In this document: positions 35,923-44,770 of the stretch, piece by piece | Numbering within the stretch: the stretch's first letter is position 1 | How the letters are laid out: each line of letters opens with the position of its first letter | Assembly: GCF_032027425.1 (NCBI RefSeq) | Contig: NZ_JAVSJA010000001.1 | Span: 682,001-746,000 of the forward strand | Direction of reading: 5' to 3' | DNA length: 64,000 nucleotides | DNA from: Microcystis wesenbergii NRERC-220 | GTDB lineage: Bacteria > Cyanobacteriota > Cyanobacteriia > Cyanobacteriales > Microcystaceae | Notes under the pieces: generated by a model | What the model was told of the DNA's origin: nothing | Database searches by the model: none | What the model saw: only the letters and a program-made list of their open reading frames with translations | Position numbers and translations under genes: made by a program

Positions 35923-36548
35923 CCCCTAGTAGCCCTTCTAACCCCTCTTTCGACTGGTTTAACCCCTCGCCCCAGCAAGACAGCGATTTACTGGCACAAA
36001 TCGGCTTTATCCCCGGTTTCAAAGAATTTCTCACCCTGCGACAGGTTCACGCCTTGGAACACGCCACCGTCTGGGTATTAAGCGAAATGGCCGCCCGTCG
36101 TCAATCCCCTTTTGACCATTCCCCAGCGGATAACGAGGCCCTGGGGGGACTCTCCACCGATAGGGGTTTTTATCTCTACGGACAGGTTAATACAAATGAA
36201 CTGCAAATTGCGGCCAAACAGGCACTCCATCGTCTCAAAAATGGCGAGGGGCAATTGGCATTACATCCGCGTTGTGGCACCAATTTATCGGTAACTTTAG
36301 CCTTAACCGCCGGCTTAGTCTTAGGAACTCATCTTATCTTCCCCAGAGGTCCGATTTCTCAGTTATTAGGCTTAGGTTTAGCCACCGCCACCGCTTTTCA
36401 AATCGGGCCAGATGTGGGAATGTCGGCCCAAAAATACCTGACCACAGCCATTCCCTTTAACTTAACAATCGTTAATATTGCACCAAAGGCAGACCTATGG
36501 GGACGTTCGGGGCATTTCGTCCAAACAGAGTGGCAAGATTTGCAATAA
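35919..36548 (+). CDS. DUF6391 membrane protein
   Basis: 209 residues. The LRQVHALEHATVWVLSEM segment, LGGLSTDRGFYLYG and HPRCGTNLSVTLALTAGLVL are typical of DUF6391. Two hydrophobic spans lie in the second half. The His-rich HALEHAT suggests metal binding but nothing is proven. It overlaps the TPR gene, supporting a functional link. Conserved in cyanobacteria. Confidence 0.72.
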   Translation: MTPSSPSNPSFDWFNPSPQQDSDLLAQIGFIPGFKEFLTLRQVHALEHATVWVLSEMAARRQSPFDHSPADNEALGGLSTDRGFYLYGQVNTNELQIAAKQALHRLKNGEGQLALHPRCGTNLSVTLALTAGLVLGTHLIFPRGPISQLLGLGLATATAFQIGPDVGMSAQKYLTTAIPFNLTIVNIAPKADLWGRSGHFVQTEWQDLQ

Positions 36549-36625
36549 AACTTAAAGTAAAAACCCTTTCGGCAAATTCGCTCTGATTGTAACCTGTTAA
36601 CTAAACCCTAAAAAAAACAACACCT

Positions 36626-36859
36626 ATGCCTGGAATCGAACGCGGAGCCAAAGTTAGAATCAAACGTAAAGAGTCTTACTGGTACAACGATGTGGGAACC
36701 GTAGCCAGTGTTGATAAAAGTGGTATCCTCTATCCCGTTATCGTTCGTTTTGACACTGTTAACTACAACGGTTTTAGTGGTAGCGCCAGTGGACTGAATA
36801 CCAATAACTTCGCTGAAAGTGAATTGGAACTCGTTAAGGCTGCCCCCGCTAAGAAATAA
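36626..36859 (+). CDS. psaE: photosystem I subunit PsaE
   Basis: 77 residues. [19 protein letters not shown] and [19 protein letters not shown] are diagnostic of PsaE, the SH3-like stromal subunit that helps dock ferredoxin on photosystem I. The N-terminus MPGIE is slightly longer than in some relatives. Single gene with its own terminator, right before the nested insertion cluster. Confidence 0.96.
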   Translation: MPGIERGAKVRIKRKESYWYNDVGTVASVDKSGILYPVIVRFDTVNYNGFSGSASGLNTNNFAESELELVKAAPAKK

Positions 36860-36889
36860 AGCTGAGTAAAATTCGGCCTATCATCACTG

Positions 36890-36930
36890 ACTGACTGACA
36901 GGAATTCTCTCTTGTTGGTCGGTTTTTTTA
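36890..36930 (+). terminator. psaE terminator
   Basis: ACTGACTGACA (36890-36900) pairs with TGTTGGTCGGT (36913-36923), counting G-U pairs, and a run of seven T follows. The insertion cluster starts a few bases beyond. Confidence 0.7.
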
Positions 36931-36994
36931 TAGCTATAGCAAAGAGCGGGATAGTTAGGACATAATAGAGAAAAAGAAATGAGGAGAAGCTTTC

Positions 36995-37901
36995 ATGGCA
37001 GCACCCTATAGTGATGATTTAAGACAGAAAGCAGTGAGTGCCGTAGAGCGAGGGGAGAAAAAAAGCCATGTCTGTCGCACCCTCAATATTAGTCGTAATA
37101 CATTAGACCTATGGCTGAAACGGAAGAAACAAACTGGGACGGTGGCCGCTAAAACTAACTATCGTCGAGGGCCGAAGCCCAAAATTGACGATTTAGAAGC
37201 CTTTCAAAAGTTGGCCGAACAATATGGGCATTTGACCCAAGAAAAAATGGCGCAAAAATGGGCTAACCCAGTCAGTAGGATGAGAATTGGTCAAGCGCTC
37301 AAAAGAATTGGATTTACTAGAAAAAAAAAACTTATGGCTACAGAGAAAGAGATGAAGAAGCCCGAAAAGAGTTTCTCCAAAAAATCAGAGGTTATGCCCC
37401 GGAAAGATTTGTCTATATTGATGAAGCTGGAATAGATAAGTACCTAAGCAAAATTAATTACACATATCTAAACACCTCTTGCAAGAGGCACTCTTGCCTC
37501 TTGCCTATCTTCACTAGGAAATTAATTTTGCACGACTACTTAACACCATCGATTACCCTTATGGATATTGTCACAAATCAGAAAGATTTGAGGCTTTAAA
37601 GTTAGGTCACTGTAGCGAAAGAGTTAGTGTGATCAGCGGTTGGTGGCGTGGTTCCACTATCGCGCCAATGGTGTTTGAGGGGTACTGTAATACAGAGTTG
37701 GTGTGTGAGTGGATAGAACAATTGCTATTACCCGAACTACTACCCGGTCAAATTATCATCATTGATAACGCCAGTTTTCATCCCAAAGAGAGAATCAAAA
37801 AATTGTTAGCTAAAGCGGGATGTGAAGTGCTATTTTTACCCGCCTATTCTCCAGATATCAACAAAATTGAAAAGTTCTGGGCTAGATTGAAAAACTATGT
37901 T
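36995..37901 (+). pseudogene. IS630 transposase, outer copy (disrupted)
   Basis: The first frame (36995-37435) has the helix-turn-helix MAAPYSDDLRQKAVSAVERG and a basic linker. At an A10 run (37321-37330) a -1 shift would enter the DDE frame (TYGYRERDEEARKEFLQKI, FVYIDEAGID with the first Asp). The MITE at 37439 then breaks the DDE frame. A fragment 37629-37901 retains IIIIDNASFHPK (second Asp) and NKIEKFWARLKNY (Glu). The last codons are displaced to 40809-40880. Not functional. Confidence 0.85.
37439..37540. mobile_element. MITE family E inside the IS630 transposase
   Basis: AGTACCTAAGCAAAATTAAT faces AATTAATTTTGCACGACTAC with TA on both sides. The second IS630 copy reads GGAATAGATAACACCATCG without interruption at the same site, which proves the insertion. 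The core holds GCCTCTT heptamer-like repeats. Confidence 0.88.
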
Positions 37902-38293
37902 ATAGCAAAGAGCGGGATAGTTAGGACATAATAGAGAAAAAGAAATGAGGAGAAGCTTTCATGGCAGCACCCTATAGTGATGATTTAAGACAGAAAGCAG
38001 TGAGTGCCGTAGAGCGAGGGGAGAAAAAAAGCCATGTCTGTCGCACCCTCAATATTAGTCGTAATACATTAGACCTATGGCTGAAACGGAAGAAACAAAC
38101 TGGGACGGTGGCCGCTAAAACTAACTATCGTCGAGGGCCGAAGCCCAAAATTGACGATTTAGAAGCCTTTCAAAAGTTGGCCGAACAATATGGGCATTTG
38201 ACCCAAGAAAAAATGGCGCAAAAATGGGCTAACCCAGTCAGTAGGATGAGAATTGGTCAAGCGCTCAAAAGAATTGGATTTACTAGAAAAAAA

Positions 38294-39715
38294 GGCTCTT
38301 CGTTACTCTTTATGCTAAATCAACAGACAAGATGCCAAGATAACATACTTCTAACCCAAAAATTCCGAAAGTTTCTAAAGCCATAGCCTCGCCGTTTTAT
38401 TAGTTTAAGTTTATTGTTGATTCCCTCGACTAATCCATTCGTTGTTCTTCGCTCGAAATAACTAATGATTTCTCCAAACCAGTTTCGGATTGTTTGACAA
38501 CTCTTGGTAAAAACAATGGAGGATTTTGCCAACCATTCCGAGATAGATAGCAGTCCTTCTGTCGGATTCTCTGAGGTTTCATAAATCTTTCTGAATTCTT
38601 CCTTTAATTCCGGCATCTTTTTCAAATTTGGCCAATTTTCTTTGATAGCTTCTCGTTTAATTTTTTGGGGTTCCGTTCAATCTTCTTCATTTTTTAATAG
38701 GCTATATTTACTTCGCTTTAAAACTTCTAGCTTCGCTTCTTTTTCCGCTTTCTGTTTTTTATTTTTCTGCGCTTCTACGGCTCTTTTTTCTGCTCTTCTC
38801 TGTTCGTCTAACTCTTGATTAATTTGTTTCATTACATGGAATCTATCGGCGACTAATTCAACCGATGACATCAATTCTTTCACCAAATTTTTATAGGGCA
38901 ACCAAAGGTCTATGCTCACTTCTTCAATTGGCTCTAACACCTCTTTTCCCCAGCCTGTAAGCGTTTTTCTCAACTCCTCTTGTGTTCGCTTCTCTAGAAT
39001 AGCTATTAGTTTTCCCGTATCTAAATTTACTAAAACCGCACAGTAATTTTTTTGTCCTTTGACTAGAGCGATTTCATCAATTCCTAGTCTTTTTAATTCC
39101 GATAGGTCTGGCTCGGTAATTTCTTCAGCAATGTCCTCTAGCCTTCTTTGAATCTCTTCTTCCGTTACGTCATTTATTCGACTAACATTTAAAATATCTC
39201 CTGATTTTAATTGTTCGAGTATATTTTCGGCTAGTCTTTTCGTATAGGTTCGTTTACTGGCGACAAAATCTAACTCTTCGCTCAAGGGTTTTCGACAATT
39301 ATCGCACTTAAATTGACGACGATTAACTTGTAGGTACACTGGTTGTCCTGAGATTGGTAAATCTTTGACTAAATATCGATGATTTTGGTGTAGTTTATCG
39401 CTCTCTAACCCACAACGAGGACAGATTGCTTTTTTCTTTTTCGATTCGACTGGTCAAACTATACCGACATTTTCTAGGTGTCGATAGCCTTGAATAGAGG
39501 TTCCTTCTAGGTTCAAAAATTTGTCAAGTATCATAAGTAAAATACTCTGGTTTTTGGCTATTATATCAAATCTTAACTCGATTGTCTATCTTTTGGTATT
39601 AACCTGTTTGTGTCTAAAATCTCTCCCTGTATAAATTTCAGCTATTTTTGAGCGTAGGCACTATCATCGAATTTTATTTGAAGTTAATTATTTGCATAAC
39701 AATTACCGAAGAGCC
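38294..39715 (-). mobile_element. ISL3-family insertion sequence
   Basis: GGCTCTTCG at 38294 and CGAAGAGCC ending 39715 are inverted ends. The flanks are GAAAAAAA and GTAAAAAA, near-identical 8-mers, as expected for the 8-bp duplication of ISL3 elements landing in an A-run. It carries one transposase gene on the minus strand. Confidence 0.85.
38320..39534 (-). pseudogene. ISL3 transposase with two in-frame TGA stops
   Basis: From the ATG at 39534 the frame reads MILDKFLNLEGTSIQGYRHL, a TGA after NVGIV, then an ISL3 zinc-finger region (ICPRCGLES ... FKCDNCRK). The DDE core has LGIDEIALVKGQKN and VSIDLWLPYKNLVKEL. A second TGA follows LLKNEED, then the C-terminal NGLVEGINNKLKLIKRRGYG. All segments are in one frame, so two point changes, not frameshifts, have silenced it. 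Suppression is unlikely. Confidence 0.85.
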
Positions 39716-40017
39716 GTAAAAAAAAACTTATGGCTACAGAGAAAGAGATGAAGAAGCCCGAAAAGAGTTTCTCCAAAAAATCAGAGGTTATGCCCCGGAA
39801 AGATTTGTCTATATTGATGAAGCTGGAATAGATAACACCATCGATTATCCTTATGGATATTGTCACAAATCAGAAAGATTTGAGGCTTTAAAGTTAGGTC
39901 ACTGTAGCGAACGAGTTAGTGTGATCAGCGGTTGGTGGCGTGGTTCCACGATCGCGCCAATGGTGTTTGAGGGGTACTGTAATACAGAGTTGGTGTGTGA
40001 GTGGATAGAACAATTGC

Positions 40018-40806
40018 TATTACCCGAACTACTACCCGGTCAAATTATCATCATTGATAACGCCAGTTTTCATCCCAAAGAGAGAATCAAAAAATTGTTA
40101 GCTAAAGCGGGATGTGAAGTGCTATTTTTACCCGCCTATTCTCCAGACCTCAACAAAATTGAAAAGTTCTGGGCTAGATTGAAAAACTATGTTAGTCAGA
40201 TTATCAATGATAGTGAAAACCTTGTGGATGCTGTGAGTAAAGCCTTCAGGCATCTGTCCTAACTAACTCGTTCTATGCCATATTACCCGAACTACTACCC
40301 GGTCAAATTATCATCATTAATAACGCCAGTTTTCATCCCAAAGAGAGAATCAAAAAATTGTTAGCTAAAGCGGGATGTGAAGTGCTATTTTTACCCGCCT
40401 ATTCTCCAGACCTCAACAAAATTGAAAAGTTCTGGGCTAGATTGAAAAACTATGTTAGTCAGATTATCAATGATAGTGAAAACCTTGTGGATGCTGTGAG
40501 TAAAGCCTTCAGGTATCTGTCCTAACTAACTCGTTCTATGCCATATTACCCGAACTACTACCCGGTCAAATTATCATCATTGATAACGCCAGTTTTCATC
40601 CCAAAGAGAGAATCAAAAAATTGTTAGCTAAAGCGGGATGTGAAGTGCTATTTTTACCCGCCTATTCTCCAGACCTCAACAAAATTGAAAAGTTCTGGGC
40701 TAGATTGAAAAACTATGTTAGTCAGATTATCAATGATAGTGAAAACCTTGTGGATGCTGTGAGTAAAGCCTTCAGGCATCTGTCCTAACTAACTCGTTCT
40801 ATGCCA
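40018..40806 (+). repeat. three tandem 263-bp units of the IS630 3' end
   Basis: Units start at 40018, 40281 and 40544 with exact 263-bp spacing; the third ends at 40806. Each contains IIIIDNASFHPK through AVSKAF and the sub-terminal inverted repeat. Every junction joins CTATGCCA to TATTACCCG at a TA. The second unit differs by a few substitutions. Units 2 and 3 lack starts and are not genes. Confidence 0.92.
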
Positions 40807-40931
40807 TAGTCAGATTATCAATGATAGTGAAAACCTTGTGGATGCTGTGAGTAAAGCCTTCAGGCATCTGTCCTAACTAACTCGTTCTATGCCATATGTC
40901 CTAACTATCCCGCTCTTTGCTATATCAGCCA

Positions 40932-40966
40932 ATCAGTTATCAGTTATCAGTTATCAGTTATCAGTT
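40932..40966. repeat. five ATCAGTT heptamers
   Basis: The same heptamer as the 14-unit array after argS, placed 10 bp beyond the end of the IS630 cluster. Confidence 0.85.
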
Positions 40967-41172
40967 TACTGTTTACTGATATTTGGATAAATAGGGCTGG
41001 CTGAATAATGGTAAAACCCTTTTAAAATAAGGCTTTTGACCTGTTAAAATCCGATGTTCATGCTGCGAAAATAGGATTGGGACCTTCAAAAACCTGGCAT
41101 TATCCTTCTTATAGTACATAAACTGGTACTAAAAAAGAGGGCAACAAAGCCTGAAACTCCTGACTTGAAAGA

Positions 41173-41245
41173 GGGTGTAGGGTGTAGGGTGTGGGGTGTA
41201 GGGTGTAGGGTGTGGGGTGTGGGGTGTGGGGTGTGGGGTGTGGGG
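41173..41245. repeat. GGTGTAG/GGTGTGG heptamer array
   Basis: About ten heptamers alternating GGTGTAG and GGTGTGG, the reverse of the CCCACAC/CCTACAC arrays at 26303. The array lies directly at the 3' break of the OppD pseudogene. Confidence 0.85.
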
Positions 41246-41258
41246 AAGGAAACCTCTT

Positions 41259-41880
41259 TCATCTCTGGTGGCGAAAATTTTGTAATTGTCCCCCCGATAA
41301 TTCGTGAGGATAACGCTTGAGAATTGCCTCTTTTTGTTCCTGAATATAAGTTCTAATTTTTTCTCTGACATGACCCTTATTTTCTAAGGGAAAAGTTTCT
41401 ATATACTTCTCCTCTAACTGTTCATCACTGGGTAATAAGCGCACTTCTTGCAGATATTGCTTGATTTTTTGCCTGTTCGGGGGTGACTTTTTGATGCAGT
41501 AAAATGGCTTCGGTGAGTTGAAACCCGATGTTATAAACTGGGTTAAGAGAACTCATTGGTTCTTGGAAAATCATCGCCATTTCTCCCCCGCGATAATAAC
41601 GCAATTCTTCCGGGGGAATAGATAATAAATCTACTGCTTGCATTGACTGACTTTTTGCTGGACGAAAGCAAATTTCTCCCCCAGTAATTTTTCCAGGAGA
41701 GGGAACCAGTCCCATGAGTGCGAGGGAGGTGACGGATTTTCCTGAACCCGACTCCCCCACACAACCGAGAACTTGACCTTTCTGCAAGCTAAAACTAATG
41801 TTATTAACGGCGACTGTTGTTCTTTTCTGATTGGAAAATTCAACGGTGAGATGGTGAACGTCGAGAATTTTGTTATCCAT
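41259..41880 (-). pseudogene. peptide ABC transporter ATPase (OppD/DppD), broken
   Basis: From the ATG at 41880 the first frame has Walker A GESGSGKS, the Q-loop AMIFQEPMSSLNP and an intact N-terminal half. Around 41440 the frame shifts: the continuing homology (LPSDEQLEEKYIETFPLENK) is in another frame and reaches the ABC signature HELSGGQ. Then it ends against a heptamer array; Walker B and the OppD C-terminal domain are missing. The gene is dead, frameshifted and truncated. No permease or binding-protein gene remains nearby. Confidence 0.85.
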
Positions 41881-42064
41881 AGGTCTTTAACTGGTGAAAC
41901 CTAGAATCATCTTAACCTAAGTTGTCAATTTTAACTATATAGCAGTTATCTTATTGGTGAGGTGGGAAGTTTTACTTACCCAATCAGGTTACATTTTCTC
42001 TTGATGAGAAAAGCTATATTCACCTTCACTCATCAACAAATAAGAGGTAAGCTATTTTCTTAGC

Positions 42065-43603
42065 TTAATTATACTTATCCTCTCCAAGCCATTCATTTTG
42101 GTTCCGCATTCTATTTTTAATAATAGCTTTAATGGTGTTGTTTGAAACTTCGATTTCTATCAGTAAACAAGTTTGTAATATTAAAGTTACGGTACACAAA
42201 AGATCATAGAGTTCTTGATTTTTTATTTTGATTTCCTTGTCTGGGTGAACTATTAAGTTATTTCTAATATAAACTACTCGCTTAAGAAATTTATCTAACT
42301 CATTTTGATCTTGGGTTATCCTAGAGAATAAACTATCATCTTGTGAGTTGAAAGTATCAGCAAAGCTTTGTTTAGTGTCGTCATTGTTGTCAACGAACAA
42401 ATAGGAAATATTATCTATAATATCTCTCAGTCTATCCTTTAGATTCTTCTCAACTTTAAACAAGTATTTAACTTTCCCATCTAAAAACCTTTTGAAATCT
42501 TCTTCCATAGGATAATTTTGAATAACTTCGCGAAGTTTTTGATAAATGCCATTTTGATAACTATCTTGAGACATATATTCGATTTTATGTTTTCCTTTTT
42601 GAGTTTGTTTATGATATATCTCCAACGCTTGCACAATATTCAGAAATTTATATTCCAGATACAATTCTGGATTATAAATATTTATTAATAGTTCCTGAAA
42701 GACAATTTTAAATTTCTCTCGCTTATCTATCCAGTTTTGAAAAATTTTTTCCAAATCATCTTTAACATTATCATAAGTTAACAGCATTTTTGACCGATGA
42801 TGGACATAATCGGAATTTTTTGACAGTTTTCTTTCATTCCATATAATTTCAATCGGAGTCATTTTATCTGGGTATTGGCTATCATTTTTATCATGTCTAG
42901 CGTGAACTGAAACAATTTGATTAGAAGAATAAGTAGCAAAGCTAAGAAAATCACGAAATTGGATAACTAAGTTTTTACAATCTTCTAAACTGCTTGAGTT
43001 TTTATTGACAATCTCAAGACCAATTATATATTTAATATCAGCACTTTCAGTGGAGCTAAGATTAAAAATCGGGACAAAATAGATACTCAGTTCCAGTTCT
43101 TTGATTACTCCTAGCTTAATATTTGGCAATTGTTCGTAAGTAACCTTGACTTGCTTAATTTCTCCAGTGGATGAAATTTCACTTTTCATATCTAAAGGAC
43201 TAATTTTTACCCATTCATTTAAAGAAGAAAAATCAACTCTTAATTTTTGAAATTTGTTCAAGTCTTCCTTATTTAAAAGATAATTGTTCTGAAAATATAT
43301 ATTATACAAAAGCATTTCGGGATTTACTTGCAAATTCACCAGATTTTCTCCTGTTGTTGTTTCCTCGATATCACAGTTAAAAAGGCTGACAAATTTCCCA
43401 TCGATAAGTTTTCCATAAATCAGGGTTACTTGTGGTTTTAATCCATCAGGAAACCAGGACAATAGCGGGGCTAAAGTGTTGAAAGTATCATCAATATTTA
43501 AAACTAAACGTTGATTAAGTTTATGGGAAAGTTTACCAATTACTCGTTTTTCTGGGTGTTCAGGGAGCCACCAGTAACCTTCTCTTTCAAATTCGTCAAT
43601 CAT
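42065..43603 (-). CDS. apeA: ApeA-like HEPN anti-phage protein
   Basis: 512 residues. The opening EREGYWWLPEHPEKRVIGKL is typical of the ApeA N-terminal domain. The C-terminal helical domain ends with YIRNNLIVHPDKE near residues 447-453, an Rx4-6H HEPN RNase motif. ApeA proteins are single-gene abortive-infection systems that cut RNA when phage infection is sensed. AT-rich and lone between a pseudogene and a MITE, fitting an accessory gene. The ATG at 43603 is 2 bp from the MITE, whose end supplies AGGA about 11 bp upstream as a ribosome site. Confidence 0.78.
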   Translation of the reverse strand: MIDEFEREGYWWLPEHPEKRVIGKLSHKLNQRLVLNIDDTFNTLAPLLSWFPDGLKPQVTLIYGKLIDGKFVSLFNCDIEETTTGENLVNLQVNPEMLLYNIYFQNNYLLNKEDLNKFQKLRVDFSSLNEWVKISPLDMKSEISSTGEIKQVKVTYEQLPNIKLGVIKELELSIYFVPIFNLSSTESADIKYIIGLEIVNKNSSSLEDCKNLVIQFRDFLSFATYSSNQIVSVHARHDKNDSQYPDKMTPIEIIWNERKLSKNSDYVHHRSKMLLTYDNVKDDLEKIFQNWIDKREKFKIVFQELLINIYNPELYLEYKFLNIVQALEIYHKQTQKGKHKIEYMSQDSYQNGIYQKLREVIQNYPMEEDFKRFLDGKVKYLFKVEKNLKDRLRDIIDNISYLFVDNNDDTKQSFADTFNSQDDSLFSRITQDQNELDKFLKRVVYIRNNLIVHPDKEIKIKNQELYDLLCTVTLILQTCLLIEIEVSNNTIKAIIKNRMRNQNEWLGEDKYN

Positions 43604-43607
43604 ATTA

Positions 43608-43720
43608 TAGCGTTTCCTAAGCTAGTGAGGTACACTTGTTTTTCTTCCCTTTTGCCTTTTGCCTCTTGCCTTTTGCCTAAAACCCATAACTTTTGTACCT
43701 CAGCAGACTGAAAAACGCTA
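43608..43720. mobile_element. MITE family C copy 4, abutting the apeA start
   Basis: TAGCGTTTCCTAAGCTAGTG to ACTGAAAAACGCTA with TA on each side. The core has GCCTTTT/GCCTCTT heptamers. It replaces whatever promoter-proximal sequence apeA had. Confidence 0.8.
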
Positions 43721-43906
43721 TAGCTGATCATTAAGTTTGTAGTATAAATATACCTTTTCGCATTATAGCGAATTTAGTACAAGATAACTAACAAGTTTTC
43801 GGCATTAAGAAGATTTTCGTCTCTCAGCGATCGCCATTTACCGGAGACTGGTGACTTTTTTAAAGAAATATTTTTCGTTCCTGTCTCCCCTTTTCGATTA
43901 GACTGG

Positions 43907-43926
43907 TAATTGAGAATAATTAGCAT
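43907..43926. promoter_or_regulatory. possible Fur site upstream of feoA
   Basis: TAATTGAGAATAATTA has inverted TAATT/AATTA arms and a Fur-like AT pattern. It lies about 170 bp before the feoA ATG, leaving room for a long leader. It is weaker than the operators at 51455 and 54914. The remainder of 43723-44092 shows no gene. Confidence 0.4.
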
Positions 43927-44092
43927 TTATTTTTAGCGATCACAAGTCTTAGACAGTTTCAAAACCGTTGACTGAGGCTGACAGTAGTGCAGTTCTCACC
44001 CTTTGGCTACTTCAGTAAACTCGATGAGCTATCAAGGAATTATTATCACTCTTGAATGAAAGACCTTCTTTACCTTTGGAGATAAGAAAAGC

Positions 44093-44734
44093 ATGGACGA
44101 TAAAATTAGACCTAATGAACCAGAAGACCCAGAAAAATCGCCAAATAAAGCCCAATTTTCTCCTTGGGGTGGTACAGAGGCAGCCTCAGAACGTACTAGC
44201 TCCATGGATACTGATCTAACAGCCACCTATCCCCTCGCACAAGTGGAAATGGGAAAAACCGTCTGGTTAGTGGGATTTCAGGGGACAGGAGGAATCAATC
44301 GACTCCTAGGTATGGGATTAAACCCCGGCATTCAATTACAGGTAATTAGCTCCCAACCGAGGGGATCGGTTTTAATTGGCATTCAAGACAATCGTATCGG
44401 TATCGGGGCGGAAATGGCCGAAAAAATCCTCGTTAGTGACATTCAACCGAAAAAACTGGAACCCAAAAAAGACCTACCTGAAGTAAGAACATTTCTGCGG
44501 GAGATACCCATAGGAAAAGCGGGTAAAGTTGTCGGTTATGACCGAGCATTGCGCGGATACAAAGGAAAATTGTTATCAATGGGATTAACTCCGGGGACAG
44601 AGTTTACCGTTATTCGCGTCGCACCTTTGGGGGATCCCGTCGAGATTCGAGTGCGGGGATTTCATCTCAGTCTGCGTAAACAGGAGGCAGACACTTTAAT
44701 CGTCGAAGAAATAGACCCAGAAAGCAAAATTTAA
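44093..44734 (+). CDS. feoA: tandem-fused FeoA domain protein
   Basis: 213 residues, about twice a normal FeoA. Two SH3-like FeoA domains are visible: roughly 48-115 (AQVEMGKTVWLVGFQGTGGI, then LLGMGLNPGIQLQVI) and 135-205 (EIPIGKAGKVVGYDRA, then LLSMGLTPGTEFTVI). FeoA is a cytosolic partner of the ferrous iron transporter FeoB. The first 40 residues are polar and probably disordered. It is the first gene of a feoA-feoB-feoC operon, 36 bp before feoB. Confidence 0.9.
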   Translation: MDDKIRPNEPEDPEKSPNKAQFSPWGGTEAASERTSSMDTDLTATYPLAQVEMGKTVWLVGFQGTGGINRLLGMGLNPGIQLQVISSQPRGSVLIGIQDNRIGIGAEMAEKILVSDIQPKKLEPKKDLPEVRTFLREIPIGKAGKVVGYDRALRGYKGKLLSMGLTPGTEFTVIRVAPLGDPVEIRVRGFHLSLRKQEADTLIVEEIDPESKI

Positions 44735-44770
44735 TCATCTAAGCCTATTCGTCACTCAATATCCTAAATT

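Larger units (their letters stand above)
37903..40806 (+). mobile_element. IS630 inner copy with ISL3 insertion and amplified 3' end
   Basis: Begins with the same TAGCAAAGAGCGGG end and MAAPYSDDLRQ frame (37961). The transposase is split by an ISL3-like element (38294-39715) within the A-run. After it, the DDE frame resumes (39730-40261) to a proper stop after AVSKAFRHLS. The right border is the sub-terminal inverted repeat ending TTCTATGCCA rather than the true end, followed by TA and the rest of the outer copy. Confidence 0.85.
36937..40922 (+). mobile_element. IS630-family element (outer copy) with nested insertions
   Basis: Outer ends TAGCAAAGAGCGGGATAG (36937) and CTATCCCGCTCTTTGCTA (ending 40922) are perfect inverses, with TA on both sides. 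The outer copy is 36937-37900 joined to 40809-40922. In between lie an inner IS630 copy (37903-40806), with TA repeated at both borders (37901-37902, 40807-40808), and a MITE (37439-37540). Rejoining the pieces gives a normal IS630 transposase 3' end. Confidence 0.9.

Noticed and set aside
40018-40806. Tandem 263-bp units as a CRISPR-like or satellite system.
   Set aside because: Unit content is the 3' end of an IS630 transposase and the joints are at TA; it is a transposition product.
41129-41371. 80-codon minus-strand frame with HTPHPTPHT repeats.
   Set aside because: Made by the heptamer array next to the OppD pseudogene.
43930-44092. A riboswitch or structured leader before feoA.
   Set aside because: Some pairing is possible (ACTGAGG with CTTCAGT), but I recognise no known riboswitch and cannot show conservation.
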